Below are positions 1-5,270 of a stretch of DNA of 5,270 nt, piece after piece (positions within the stretch are counted from its first letter, which is position 1; the number at the start of each line of letters is the position of its first letter). The stretch spans positions 1-5,270 of the forward strand of contig JAGQIY010000512.1 of assembly GCA_020430865.1 (NCBI GenBank). The letters run 5' to 3'. Under the pieces are notes generated by a model. That model did no database searches. It was not told where the DNA came from and was given only the letters and a program-made list of their open reading frames with translations. Source of the DNA: Myxococcales bacterium (GTDB lineage Bacteria > Myxococcota > Polyangia > Polyangiales > Polyangiaceae). Both the position numbers and the translations under genes were made by a program.

Positions 1-351
1 CTGACCGACTGCCACCTCGAGTCTGGTGCGGGCGGTGCTGGTGGGGCGGGAGGCGACGGGGCGCTTGGCGGGGACGGTGGCACGGGCGCTCAAGGCGCGG
101 GCGGAGTCAGCCCGGGTGGAGCGGGTGGACGCGGCGGCAGGGGAGGCAACGGTGGCTCCGGGGCTGGAGGCGTCGGCGGACCCTCGTATGGACTCGTGTA
201 CGGCGGAACCAAGCCGGCCGAGACCAACAGCTGTACCTTCAGCGTTGGTAGTGGCGGCCCTGGGGGAGAGGGCGGAAAGCTGGGTGGCAGCGTCAACCCC
301 GCTCCAGACGGTCCGAGCGGCGCGTCGGCCGAGATGTACGAGCAGACGTAG
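1..351 (+). CDS. Glycine-rich (surface/secreted-type) protein, 3' end only
   Basis: Frame 1 is open from the window edge to a TAG at 349-351, giving 116 residues of a protein whose start lies outside. Residues about 9-60 are a low-complexity run of GG doublets with A, D, S, N, T and R (for example GAGGAGGAGGDG). A less repetitive segment follows: PSYGLVYGGTKPAETNSC, with a single mid-tail Cys, then more GG doublets, ending GASAEMYEQT. Gly-rich tails like this are common in myxobacterial lipoproteins and surface proteins, but the part that would show a signal peptide or domain is missing. The Gly pattern is not a strict G-x-y collagen repeat. No function can be assigned. The coding frame is supported by the uninterrupted biased composition and by the non-random tail after the repeats. 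It is followed by an 80-bp gap before ribBA. Confidence 0.
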   Translation: MTDCHLESGAGGAGGAGGDGALGGDGGTGAQGAGGVSPGGAGGRGGRGGNGGSGAGGVGGPSYGLVYGGTKPAETNSCTFSVGSGGPGGEGGKLGGSVNPAPDGPSGASAEMYEQT

Positions 352-354
352 GCA

Positions 355-372
355 CGCTGCGCAGCTGCAGCG
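355..372 (+). terminator. Possible stem-loop after the Gly-rich gene
   Basis: CGCTGC at 355-360 pairs with GCAGCG at 367-372 around a 6-nt loop (GCAGCT), beginning 3 bp after the stop codon. There is no U-tract, so it is not a classical intrinsic terminator. In DNA this GC-rich a 6-bp stem can arise by chance. The stretch also carries a 9-bp direct repeat, CTGCAGCGG, at 365-373 and 378-386. Confidence 0.
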
Positions 373-431
373 GCGATCTGCAGCGGGATTCATTGTCGAC
401 CGGGGGCCTGGAAAGTAGGCTCCCGCGACTC

Positions 432-1580
432 ATGGCCCTTGCAAGCGTAGAAGCCGGTATCGAAGCCATCGCCCGCGGCGAGATGATCATCCTGGTCGAC
501 GATGAAGACCGGGAGAACGAAGGGGATCTGGTGATCGCTGCGGAGAAGTGCACTCCGGAGGCGATCAACTTCATGGCCAAGCACGGGCGGGGGCTGATCT
601 GCCTCTCGCTCACCGACGAGCAGCTCAAGAAGCTCGAGTTGCCCATGATGGTCGAGAACAACTCGTCACCCTTCGAGACCGCGTTCACCGTCAGCATCGA
701 GGCTCGCACGGGCGTGACCACCGGGATTTCCGCGCAAGATCGCGCGCGCACGATCCAGGTGGCGATCGCAGAGCACGCCACGCCCGAGAGCATCGTGGTG
801 CCGGGACATGTCTTCCCGCTGCGAGCCCGGCCGGGCGGTGTGCTCGTGCGCACGGGCCAGACCGAGGGCTCGGTCGACTTCTCGCGCCTGGCAGGCCTCC
901 AGCCGTCGGCGGTGATCTGCGAGATCTTGAACGAGGACGGCACCATGGCTCGCCTCCCCGATCTGGAGCGCTTCGCCGCCGAACACGGGCTCCTGGTGTG
1001 CAGCGTCGCCGATCTCATCGACTATCGCTTCAAGCGGGACAAGCTGGTCGAACTCCTCACGGAAACGCCGTTTCCTTGTGCCTACGGTGATGACTTCAGG
1101 CTCCGAGTCTATCGAGGCGTCGTGGACGGCGCCGAACACCTGGTGTTGATCAACGGTGACCCGGCCTCCGCGAAGGACCCAGTTCCGGTACGCGTGCAGC
1201 ATGAGTGCTTGATCGGCGACGTGTTTCGCGGGCGCGACTGTGACTGCGGCTGGCAGCTCCACGGCTCCCTCGAGGCGATCGCGAAGGCGGGCGTCGGCGT
1301 CGTCGTCTACCTTGGTGGCTCGGAGATGGGGCGCTTCGACGCCGTCCGTCGCTACGCCCTCAAGGAGAAGGACCCTCGCCCGCGGCAGCGAAGCGCGAGC
1401 GAAGTGAAGCCCGAGTTCCGCGATCTGGGCATCGGCTGTCAGATCCTCGCGGATTGCGGCGTCAGCAAGCTCAGGGTGCTCTCGAACTCCATCCAGAGGC
1501 TCGTCGGGCTCGACGCCTATGGCTTGGAGCTGACCGGGATCCAGGAGATCATTCGACCGAGCTGGGCCTCGAAGGCCTAG
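432..1580 (+). CDS. ribBA: RibBA: 3,4-dihydroxy-2-butanone 4-phosphate synthase fused to a degenerate GTP cyclohydrolase II-like domain
   Basis: Cytosolic riboflavin-pathway protein of 382 aa. Residues about 1-200 are DHBP synthase, which makes the four-carbon unit for lumazine from ribulose 5-phosphate. Visible motifs are DDEDRENEGD (23-32, metal ligand Glu28), PMMVENN (71-77), TTGISAQDR (96-104), PGHVFPLRA (124-132) and CEILNEDGTMAR (163-174). The usual R-G-G-H-T-E-A is R-T-G-Q-T-E-G here, so the second metal ligand (His153 in E. coli) is Gln143. Residues about 205-375 resemble GTP cyclohydrolase II. The zinc cysteines are kept (Cys259, Cys270, Cys272 in ECLIGD...CDCG), as are Tyr308 and Arg330. 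The substrate loop normally YHRQEGRxIGL reads YLGGSEMGR, the proton-acceptor Asp is Glu328, and TNNPxK reads SNSIQR. DHBP synthase activity is likely; cyclohydrolase activity is doubtful. ATG 432 is chosen because the protein then starts right at the domain; a TTG at 393 would add 13 residues. No FMN riboswitch fits in the 80-bp leader. Confidence 0.
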   Translation: MALASVEAGIEAIARGEMIILVDDEDRENEGDLVIAAEKCTPEAINFMAKHGRGLICLSLTDEQLKKLELPMMVENNSSPFETAFTVSIEARTGVTTGISAQDRARTIQVAIAEHATPESIVVPGHVFPLRARPGGVLVRTGQTEGSVDFSRLAGLQPSAVICEILNEDGTMARLPDLERFAAEHGLLVCSVADLIDYRFKRDKLVELLTETPFPCAYGDDFRLRVYRGVVDGAEHLVLINGDPASAKDPVPVRVQHECLIGDVFRGRDCDCGWQLHGSLEAIAKAGVGVVVYLGGSEMGRFDAVRRYALKEKDPRPRQRSASEVKPEFRDLGIGCQILADCGVSKLRVLSNSIQRLVGLDAYGLELTGIQEIIRPSWASKA

Positions 1581-1590
1581 TGTCGAAGAA

Positions 1591-1616
1591 CACCCTGTCA
1601 GTCAACGACCAGGGTG
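1591..1616 (+). terminator. Candidate stem-loop downstream of ribBA
   Basis: CACCCTG (1591-1597) and CAGGGTG (1610-1616) form a perfect 7-bp inverted repeat with a 12-nt loop, starting 10 bp after the ribBA stop. The position suits transcript-end formation between convergent genes. No run of T follows, so any termination would not be the classical intrinsic type. Confidence 0.
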
Positions 1617-1683
1617 CCCGCGCGGAGGTGACGGATCGGGGGCGCGCATTCGATGTGCCTCCCTCCTCACCTGCGTGGGGTTT

Positions 1684-1711
1684 CGCGCGAGCATGGCGCG
1701 CAGTTCGCGCG
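1684..1711 (-). terminator. Candidate stem-loop downstream of the GT2 gene
   Basis: CGCGCGA (1684-1690) and TCGCGCG (1705-1711) are a perfect 7-bp inverted repeat with a 14-nt loop. It lies 5 bp beyond the stop codon of the minus-strand glycosyltransferase. No U-tract follows on the minus strand. The stem is made almost wholly of CG steps, which recur by chance in this GC-rich DNA. Confidence 0.
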
Positions 1712-1716
1712 GATCC

Positions 1717-2535
1717 TCAGCGCGTGTCGCGATACCAAGCGGCGAGCCTGGTCGCAGGTACCCCGAAGCCGTAGAGCACCGGGAAGACGTTGACCAGGCA
1801 GGTGTCCCTCAGCGGGCGAGCCTCGAATCGTCGACCACTGACCAGCATGCAACTCGGCGCCGTGCGGATCGCCCCGAAGCGGCAGAGTCGCCGCGAGAAC
1901 TCGAGGTCTTCCATCAACGGTTGGTCCGGATAGCCGCCGGAGCGCTCGAAGCTCTCCCGGGTGATGAAGAGGCCCTGATCGCCGTAGGGCAGGCGGGTGT
2001 ACCGGGACCTCAGGTCCGCGAGATGGAGCCACGGCCGCGAGCCGCCTTCGTTCACTCCGGGGCAGCCGGAAGCCAGCGACGCGAGCCGCTCTTCGCTCAC
2101 GTGCCAGGTCTTGAAGGCCCCGGCGGCGGTGTCGGGCTGGCGCAGAGTGCGGCGGATCCAGTAGGCGCTGTCGCGAGGAGGCAGACAATCCGCGTGGATG
2201 AAGAGCAGCTGCTGGCCTCGCGCCGCTCTCGCTCCACGATTGAGCTGCTGACCTCGCCCTCGAGGCCCCTCCAGGACCTGTAGCGCGCCCGGGTAGCCAC
2301 TGTCGCGCGCGAGCTGCGCCGTGCCGTCATCGCTCCCGCCGTCACTGACGACGACTTCGTCGATGCCATTGAGTCGTCCAAGCCAGCTCATGAGGCTCTG
2401 GATGCGGCGAGCTTCGTTGAGCGTCGGCACGATGACGCTGAGGCGAGGCACACCGCCGCTCGCATCAGCACCGCCGCTCCCATCAGCACCGCCGCTCGCA
2501 AGAGCGCGGGTGGAGGCGGTACCTGGAGCAGACAT
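1717..2535 (-). CDS. Family 2 glycosyltransferase, TIGR04283 type (rSAM/selenodomain- or arsenosugar-associated)
   Basis: A soluble GT-A-fold glycosyltransferase, 272 aa from ATG 2535. Visible motifs: the N-terminal strand LSVIVPTLNEARR (32-44); VVVSDGGSDDGT (61-72), contacting the nucleotide; GRGQQLNRGARAA (93-105); FIHADCLPP (112-120), the DXD-like metal site; LPYGDQGLFITRESFE (182-197); and PLMEDLEFSRRL (206-217), carrying the acidic pair expected near the acceptor. The tail GFGVPATRLAAWYRDTR is typical of this subfamily, which usually starts right at the first strand. The start is uncertain. ATG 2535 gives a 30-residue Ala/Gly/Ser extension; GTG 2451 (244 aa) would start at the domain; GTG 2550 and an upstream start at 2745 are also open in frame. 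None has a clear Shine-Dalgarno. The acceptor and donor sugar cannot be read from the sequence. Family members occur with TIGR04282 transferases, as here on the same strand downstream of that operon, though a plus-strand gene intervenes. Confidence 0.
   Translation of the reverse strand: MSAPGTASTRALASGGADGSGGADASGGVPRLSVIVPTLNEARRIQSLMSWLGRLNGIDEVVVSDGGSDDGTAQLARDSGYPGALQVLEGPRGRGQQLNRGARAARGQQLLFIHADCLPPRDSAYWIRRTLRQPDTAAGAFKTWHVSEERLASLASGCPGVNEGGSRPWLHLADLRSRYTRLPYGDQGLFITRESFERSGGYPDQPLMEDLEFSRRLCRFGAIRTAPSCMLVSGRRFEARPLRDTCLVNVFPVLYGFGVPATRLAAWYRDTR
2451..2500. repeat. 18-bp tandem repeat, about 2.8 copies, in the GT2 N-terminal extension
   Basis: Units at 2451-2468, 2469-2486 and 2487-2500 share CACCGCCGCTCnCATCAG. 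The first two differ at one base and the third diverges after 14 bases. On the minus strand the repeat encodes a six-residue GGAD(G/A)S unit just before the catalytic domain. The period is a multiple of three, so copy-number change would keep the frame. It would form a flexible linker if translated. Confidence 0.
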
Positions 2536-2550
2536 GGCGGGAGCAGACAC

Positions 2551-2803
2551 GGTGGGATGGTAGTCCGGAAGGTCGCGTCCGGCCGATGGGCGCAGCGCTC
2601 GGGGAATTGGCGTGCCTTCGCGAGGGATCGCGCAGTCCTCTTCGCCCCTCTGCAGGCGAAAACTGCCGTATATCGCCGGGTTGCGGGGCTGCCCTCGTGT
2701 TTTTCTACAGAAATACTGGATCCGGTGTAGGTGCCTGAAGGACAATCATGGATCGAGACGGCGGACGCCGCATCGCTGGCCCGACTCCTTGACGCTTGAT
2801 CCC
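2551..2803. promoter_or_regulatory. Divergent intergenic region between the GT2 gene and the secreted-protein gene
   Basis: This 253-bp gap separates two divergently read genes, so promoters for both are expected here. Positions 2655-2720 are clearly less GC-rich than the surroundings, with a TATAT core near 2669-2673 and a T/A stretch at 2699-2715. A weak sigma70-like pair on the plus strand could be TTGCGG (2681-2686) with TACAGA (2706-2711), but the 19-bp spacing and poor match make this a guess. No operator-like inverted repeat, riboswitch or RNA gene was recognised. Confidence 0.
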
Positions 2804-3265
2804 ATGTCCCACATCGCGACCCCTCACCCCCGAAACCCCTGGCTGAGCGGCAGGTTACCGCGCGGAACCCTGATCCTGGGGCTGCTCTGCGCGACGCTGT
2901 CGCTGGTCGGGGTTGCCGACGCCCACACCACGCCGGCGCGCTCGAATCGGCTTCCGAGCGGAGTCGATCTGACGCCTCGTCCTCTGGTGTTCAGCTCCGA
3001 TGATGGCGCGGTGCTGGAGCGTAGCGGCGGAGGGTTCGGGGTTCGAGCATGGGCTCAGGAGCCCGGGTCCTGCCTCGGACCCGCGGGGCTGCGCGCTCAA
3101 CACGCGGCGCGTTCCGCGGCTCGCGAGCTGCTGAGCGAGGCGCGCTTTCAGATCCCAGCGCAGCTGGCGCTGGTCGGTACCTCCGAGCTCGACGTGCAAA
3201 CGCCCAGCGGGGTGCATTGCTCGGTCGAGATCGTGGTCTCCCACATCAGGCGTTCGAGCCGCTGA
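2804..3265 (+). CDS. Small secreted protein of unknown function
   Basis: A 153-aa protein with a clear Sec-type signal peptide: Arg-containing n-region (MSHIATPHPRNPWLSGRLPR), hydrophobic core LILGLLCATLSLVGV, and probable cleavage after ADA (residues 38-40). The mature part is about 113 residues with two cysteines (Cys90 and Cys139) that could form a disulfide in the periplasm or outside. It has an Ala/Arg/Glu-rich, probably helical segment at 98-113 (QHAARSAARELLSEAR) followed by a strand-like end (SGVHCSVEIVVSHIRR). I do not recognise a family. It lies alone on the plus strand between two minus-strand transferase genes, and its last 20 bp overlap the 3' end of the CofC-like gene. The start is chosen because ATG 2804 gives a coherent signal peptide; no strong Shine-Dalgarno is visible. 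The signal peptide is the main evidence that it is real; a minus-strand alternative reading shows no recognisable features. Confidence 0.
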   Translation: MSHIATPHPRNPWLSGRLPRGTLILGLLCATLSLVGVADAHTTPARSNRLPSGVDLTPRPLVFSSDDGAVLERSGGGFGVRAWAQEPGSCLGPAGLRAQHAARSAARELLSEARFQIPAQLALVGTSELDVQTPSGVHCSVEIVVSHIRRSSR

Positions 3266-3926
3266 ACCAGCGCTCGAGCCAGGCCTGGGTCGCTGGCGCG
3301 TCGAGATCACCCGAACGCCAGAGCTCGACGAGCCGTTCGAGGTCCTGGGGTTCGTCGACATCGAAGTACTCGGCCAGCTCGCGATACGCATACCCGCGTG
3401 CCTCGAGTCGCTCCCGGGTCGCGGCGAGGGTGGTTGGGACACTCCAAGGTAGGTCGGTCAGCAGGTGCGGTTGCCACGCGGAAACGCCAATCAGCCAGTA
3501 CCCGCCGTCGTTGCTCGGCCCGAGGACTGCCCGGGGGGCGCGGGCGTGATCCAGCCAGCGGCAGGCAGCTTCCAGCGCGGTGCGCGGCAGGCCAGGGGAG
3601 TCCGTGCCCAGGGCAAGGACCCAGCTCGCTCCCTGCGCCAGGTGGGTCTCGAACGCCGCGCCCATGCGGCTTCCGAGATCACCCTGAGCCTGCTGCGAGA
3701 CCGGCACGGGAGAAGGCAGCCGAGGTAGTGCGTCCAGGTCCCCGTCCCACGCCAGCTCCACCGGCGCCACGCCGCGAGCGATGCGGAGCGTGTCGTGGAG
3801 CCCCGCGAGCGCGAACTCGGCGGCCGCGTCCGCGCTCACGCGCGGCGCGAGGCGTGTCTTCACGTGACCCGGGCGGGGCTGCTTGGCGAAGACCAATATG
3901 GTGCCGTAAGGAAATCGAGTGCTCAT
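3246..3926 (-). CDS. CofC-like nucleotidyl/glycosyltransferase, TIGR04282 type (DUF2064)
   Basis: A 226-aa cytosolic protein, full length for its family, with a GT-A/nucleotidyltransferase-like fold. Visible motifs: ILVFAKQPRPGHVKTRLAP (10-28), the nucleotide-binding loop with the family's K-T-R-L; QGDLGSRMGAAFE (81-93); ALGTDSPGLP (105-114), with the metal-binding Asp; and LGPSNDGGYWLIGV (135-148), the family hallmark. Relatives include CofC/FbiD guanylyltransferases, but this branch is annotated as a radical-SAM/selenodomain- or arsenosugar-associated transferase; its substrate is not established by sequence. The ATG at 3926 shares an ATGA with the stop of the VTT gene (4-bp overlap), so translation is probably coupled. 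It is the last gene of the operon seen here, and its 3' end overlaps the convergent secreted-protein gene. All key motifs are intact, so it is probably active. Confidence 0.
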   Translation of the reverse strand: MSTRFPYGTILVFAKQPRPGHVKTRLAPRVSADAAAEFALAGLHDTLRIARGVAPVELAWDGDLDALPRLPSPVPVSQQAQGDLGSRMGAAFETHLAQGASWVLALGTDSPGLPRTALEAACRWLDHARAPRAVLGPSNDGGYWLIGVSAWQPHLLTDLPWSVPTTLAATRERLEARGYAYRELAEYFDVDEPQDLERLVELWRSGDLDAPATQAWLERWFSGSNA

Positions 3927-4654
3927 TCGTCGTCGTCCGGCTCCCGCTCGAGCCGCTGGTCGAGCTCTCGCCGGGCGGAGCGTGTGACCACGACCACGCT
4001 GAGGACGGTCGCGACCAGACCGATCCAGAACAGAGCGTGCTGCGCTGTTCCTCCGCTGGGCGTCGAACCGGCAGCCAGGGCTGCCAGGCTCTGCAGGCTG
4101 CTGCCGAGATAGACGTAGAGCAGCGTCCCCGGCAGCATGCCCAGGGCGCTCCCGGCGGCGTAGTCCCTGAATCGCACCTGGGTGATCGCCAGGGCGTAGT
4201 TGAGCAGATTGAACGGCACCAGCGGCGACAACCGCAGGAGCAAGACCAGGCGCAGTCCGGAGCCAGCGATCGCGCGGTCGATGGCGGCGAAGCGCGGCAT
4301 CTCTCGCGTGCGCTCGGAGACCCAGCCGCGGGCCAAGAAGCGTCCCACGGCGAAGCTCAGATTGCTCGCCACGTTCGCGGCGACCCAGGCTACCAGCGTG
4401 CCCCAGCCGAGGCCCCAGGTGAAGCCAGCGGCCAGGGTCAGCAGGCTGCCAGGCAGCACCAGGACGCTAGCCAGCGCGTAGACCAAGACGAAGGCCAGCG
4501 CCCCGAGCGGTCCGAGGCCTCGCGCGGCCTCGAGCCCCGTCAGTAGCCAGTTTTTCCACGGGGCAAATACCAGCACGCCGACCCCCGCCACCAGCAGGGC
4601 GACGAGCACGGCGAGGCGGCGCCGGATGGCGCCGGTGCTCGCGTCAGCCGACAT
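3923..4654 (-). CDS. TVP38/TMEM64-family (VTT/DedA-like) inner-membrane protein
   Basis: A 243-aa polytopic membrane protein. Hydrophobic segments: about 13-31 (LAVLVALLVAGVGVLVF), 47-66, 68-100 with the family motif VLPGSLLTLAAGFTWG (66-81), the re-entrant/helical part at 134-158 (RLSPLVPFNLLNYALAI, the hallmark P-x-x-N-x-x-N-Y-type motif), 167-185 (GSALGMLPGTLLYVYLG) and 205-224. GRFLAR at 104-109 is also typical. Bacterial VTT proteins are linked to lipid or small-molecule handling across the membrane (DedA members move undecaprenyl phosphate), but the cargo is unknown here. ATG 4654 was chosen because an upstream start at 4771 only adds a non-homologous stretch inside the kinase gene. It overlaps the kinase stop by 11 bp and the next gene by 4 bp. 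The C-terminus is highly charged and acidic (EREPDDDE), presumably cytosolic. Confidence 0.
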   Translation of the reverse strand: MSADASTGAIRRRLAVLVALLVAGVGVLVFAPWKNWLLTGLEAARGLGPLGALAFVLVYALASVLVLPGSLLTLAAGFTWGLGWGTLVAWVAANVASNLSFAVGRFLARGWVSERTREMPRFAAIDRAIAGSGLRLVLLLRLSPLVPFNLLNYALAITQVRFRDYAAGSALGMLPGTLLYVYLGSSLQSLAALAAGSTPSGGTAQHALFWIGLVATVLSVVVVTRSARRELDQRLEREPDDDE

Positions 4655-5270
4655 GCTCTGGCGCGATGCTCGGCGTCGTGCCGCGGGCGACGCGAGCCAC
4701 CGCTTGGCGCAAGCGCTCCGGGCTGAGCGGCTTGTCCAGCACCGGAGCTCCGCTCTCCTCGAGCGCTTCACGGCTGTGCTCGGTGAACGCTCCGCCGGTC
4801 ATGAACACCGTGCGCTCGGCGAGGTGATTGCCGCGCGTCGCTAGCTCTGCCCTCAGGTCCGGCCCGGTCATCTCCGGCATCATGACATCACACAGCAGCA
4901 GGTCGAAATCCGAGACATCACACAGCTCGAGCGCGGCGCTGCCACTGCTGGCCACCACGACGTCGTGCTCGCGCAGCATGCGGCCGACCGCGCGCCCCAC
5001 CAGGGGGTCGTCGTCCACGAGCAGGATGCGCAGCGCTCCTGCGGCCTGGGCCGGGGGGAGAGATACGCGAACTCGCGCGCTCGAGGCGCCTTCCACGCGA
5101 AGGCGCACCCGCGCAACGGTGCCGTGTTCCTTGCGCACCAGCGCGATCTCGCCGCCGAACGCCTGGATGATTCCCTTGCAGACGTGCAGACCGAGGCCGG
5201 TGCCTTCACTTCCGCTCTTGGTGGTGAAGAAGGGCTCGAACACCTGCTCGGTCGCTGCCTCGGGGATCCC
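4644..5270 (-). CDS. Hybrid histidine kinase with C-terminal receiver domain, 3' part only
   Basis: The frame is open through the window's right edge, giving the last 208 residues. Residues 1-60 are the end of a histidine-kinase ATPase domain: GIPEAATEQVFEPFFTTK contains the G1/F-box region, and GTGLGLHVCKGIIQAFGG contains the G2 box. After a short linker (61-78) a CheY-like receiver follows (80-198): RILLVDDDP with the acidic pair Asp86/Asp87, phospho-acceptor Asp128 in LLCDVMMPEMTG, Thr158 in FMTGG and Lys180 in LDKP, so all phosphorylation residues are present. The protein ends soon after the receiver (TTPSIAPEHVG), with no DNA-binding output domain, so output probably passes to another protein or acts by autoregulation. 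The dimerisation/His domain and sensor input lie outside. An in-frame GTG at 5243 is internal to the ATPase domain and not a start. Its stop overlaps the VTT gene start. Confidence 0.
   Translation of the reverse strand, partial: GIPEAATEQVFEPFFTTKSGSEGTGLGLHVCKGIIQAFGGEIALVRKEHGTVARVRLRVEGASSARVRVSLPPAQAAGALRILLVDDDPLVGRAVGRMLREHDVVVASSGSAALELCDVSDFDLLLCDVMMPEMTGPDLRAELATRGNHLAERTVFMTGGAFTEHSREALEESGAPVLDKPLSPERLRQAVARVARGTTPSIAPEHVG

Noticed and set aside
26..418. Plus-strand ATG/GTG-type open frame over the Gly-rich region
   Set aside because: Arg/Ala-rich out-of-frame reading; frame 1 gives the coherent Gly-rich protein ending at 351.
352..431. FMN riboswitch upstream of ribBA
   Set aside because: The gap is only 80 bp and shows none of the conserved RFN-element segments.
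293..1018. Minus-strand open frame (241 codons) antisense to ribBA
   Set aside because: Ser/Arg-rich composition, no motif, and it fully opposes a gene with unmistakable DHBP synthase motifs.
1675..2283. Plus-strand open frame (202 codons) opposite the GT2 gene
   Set aside because: No domain motif; mirrors the GT2 coding sequence, whose motifs are canonical.
2679..2717. Sigma70 promoter for the secreted-protein gene
   Set aside because: The best pair has a poor -35/-10 match and 19-bp spacing; kept only as part of the general intergenic entry.
2855..3442. Minus-strand open frame (195 codons) opposite the secreted-protein gene
   Set aside because: Low-complexity Arg/Ser/Pro content and overlap with the CofC-like gene in another frame; the plus-strand reading has a proper signal peptide instead.
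3398..4546. Long plus-strand open frame (382 codons) across the CofC-like and VTT genes
   Set aside because: It is Arg/Pro/Gln-rich with no recognisable motif, and lies antisense to two genes with clear family signatures; typical high-GC shadow.
1..5270. CRISPR array, tRNA, rRNA, insertion sequence or attachment site
   Set aside because: No regularly spaced repeats, cloverleaf-like sequence, transposase motif or terminal inverted repeats were seen on either strand.

Overview
The window is high-GC, densely coding bacterial DNA. It looks like a myxobacterium of the Polyangia/Sorangium type. That is an inference from the GC-rich codons, the Gly-rich surface-type protein at the left edge, the stand-alone hybrid sensor kinase and the mix of genes; no rRNA or marker gene is present to confirm it.

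Layout, left to right. (1) Positions 1-351, plus strand: the 3' end of a very glycine-rich protein. (2) Positions 432-1580, plus strand: a complete ribBA-type gene (DHBP synthase fused to a GTP cyclohydrolase II-like domain). One DHBP-synthase metal-ligand His is replaced by Gln, and the catalytic loop of the cyclohydrolase half is degenerate. (3) Positions 1581-1716: a short convergent intergenic region with two stem-loops. (4) Positions 1717 to about 2535, minus strand: a family 2 glycosyltransferase of the TIGR04283 type, with a repeat-bearing N-terminal extension. (5) About 2551-2803: a divergent gap that probably holds promoters. (6) Positions 2804-3265, plus strand: a small secreted protein of unknown function, overlapping tail-to-tail with the next gene. 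(7) Positions 5270-3246, minus strand: a tightly packed operon of a hybrid histidine kinase/receiver (5' part outside the window), a TVP38/TMEM64 (VTT-domain) membrane protein, and a CofC-like nucleotidyl/glycosyltransferase of the TIGR04282 type. The genes overlap by 11 bp and 4 bp, which suggests translational coupling.

How the genes may work together. TIGR04282, TIGR04283 and TVP38/TMEM64 proteins are known to recur around radical-SAM/selenodomain loci, now linked to arsenosugar biosynthesis. Here two glycosyl/nucleotidyl-transferase-like enzymes and the membrane protein lie together, but no radical SAM enzyme, arsenite methyltransferase or selenoprotein is visible. An unknown exported protein sits between the two transferases and a signalling protein leads the operon. 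This is the best candidate in the window for an under-described system: possibly synthesis and export or membrane insertion of a small glycosylated metabolite under two-component control. That role is inference. The riboflavin gene appears to be a separate unit.

[Format note: the original answer gave no feature confidence values; the 0 in each feature is a placeholder required by the schema, not an estimate.]
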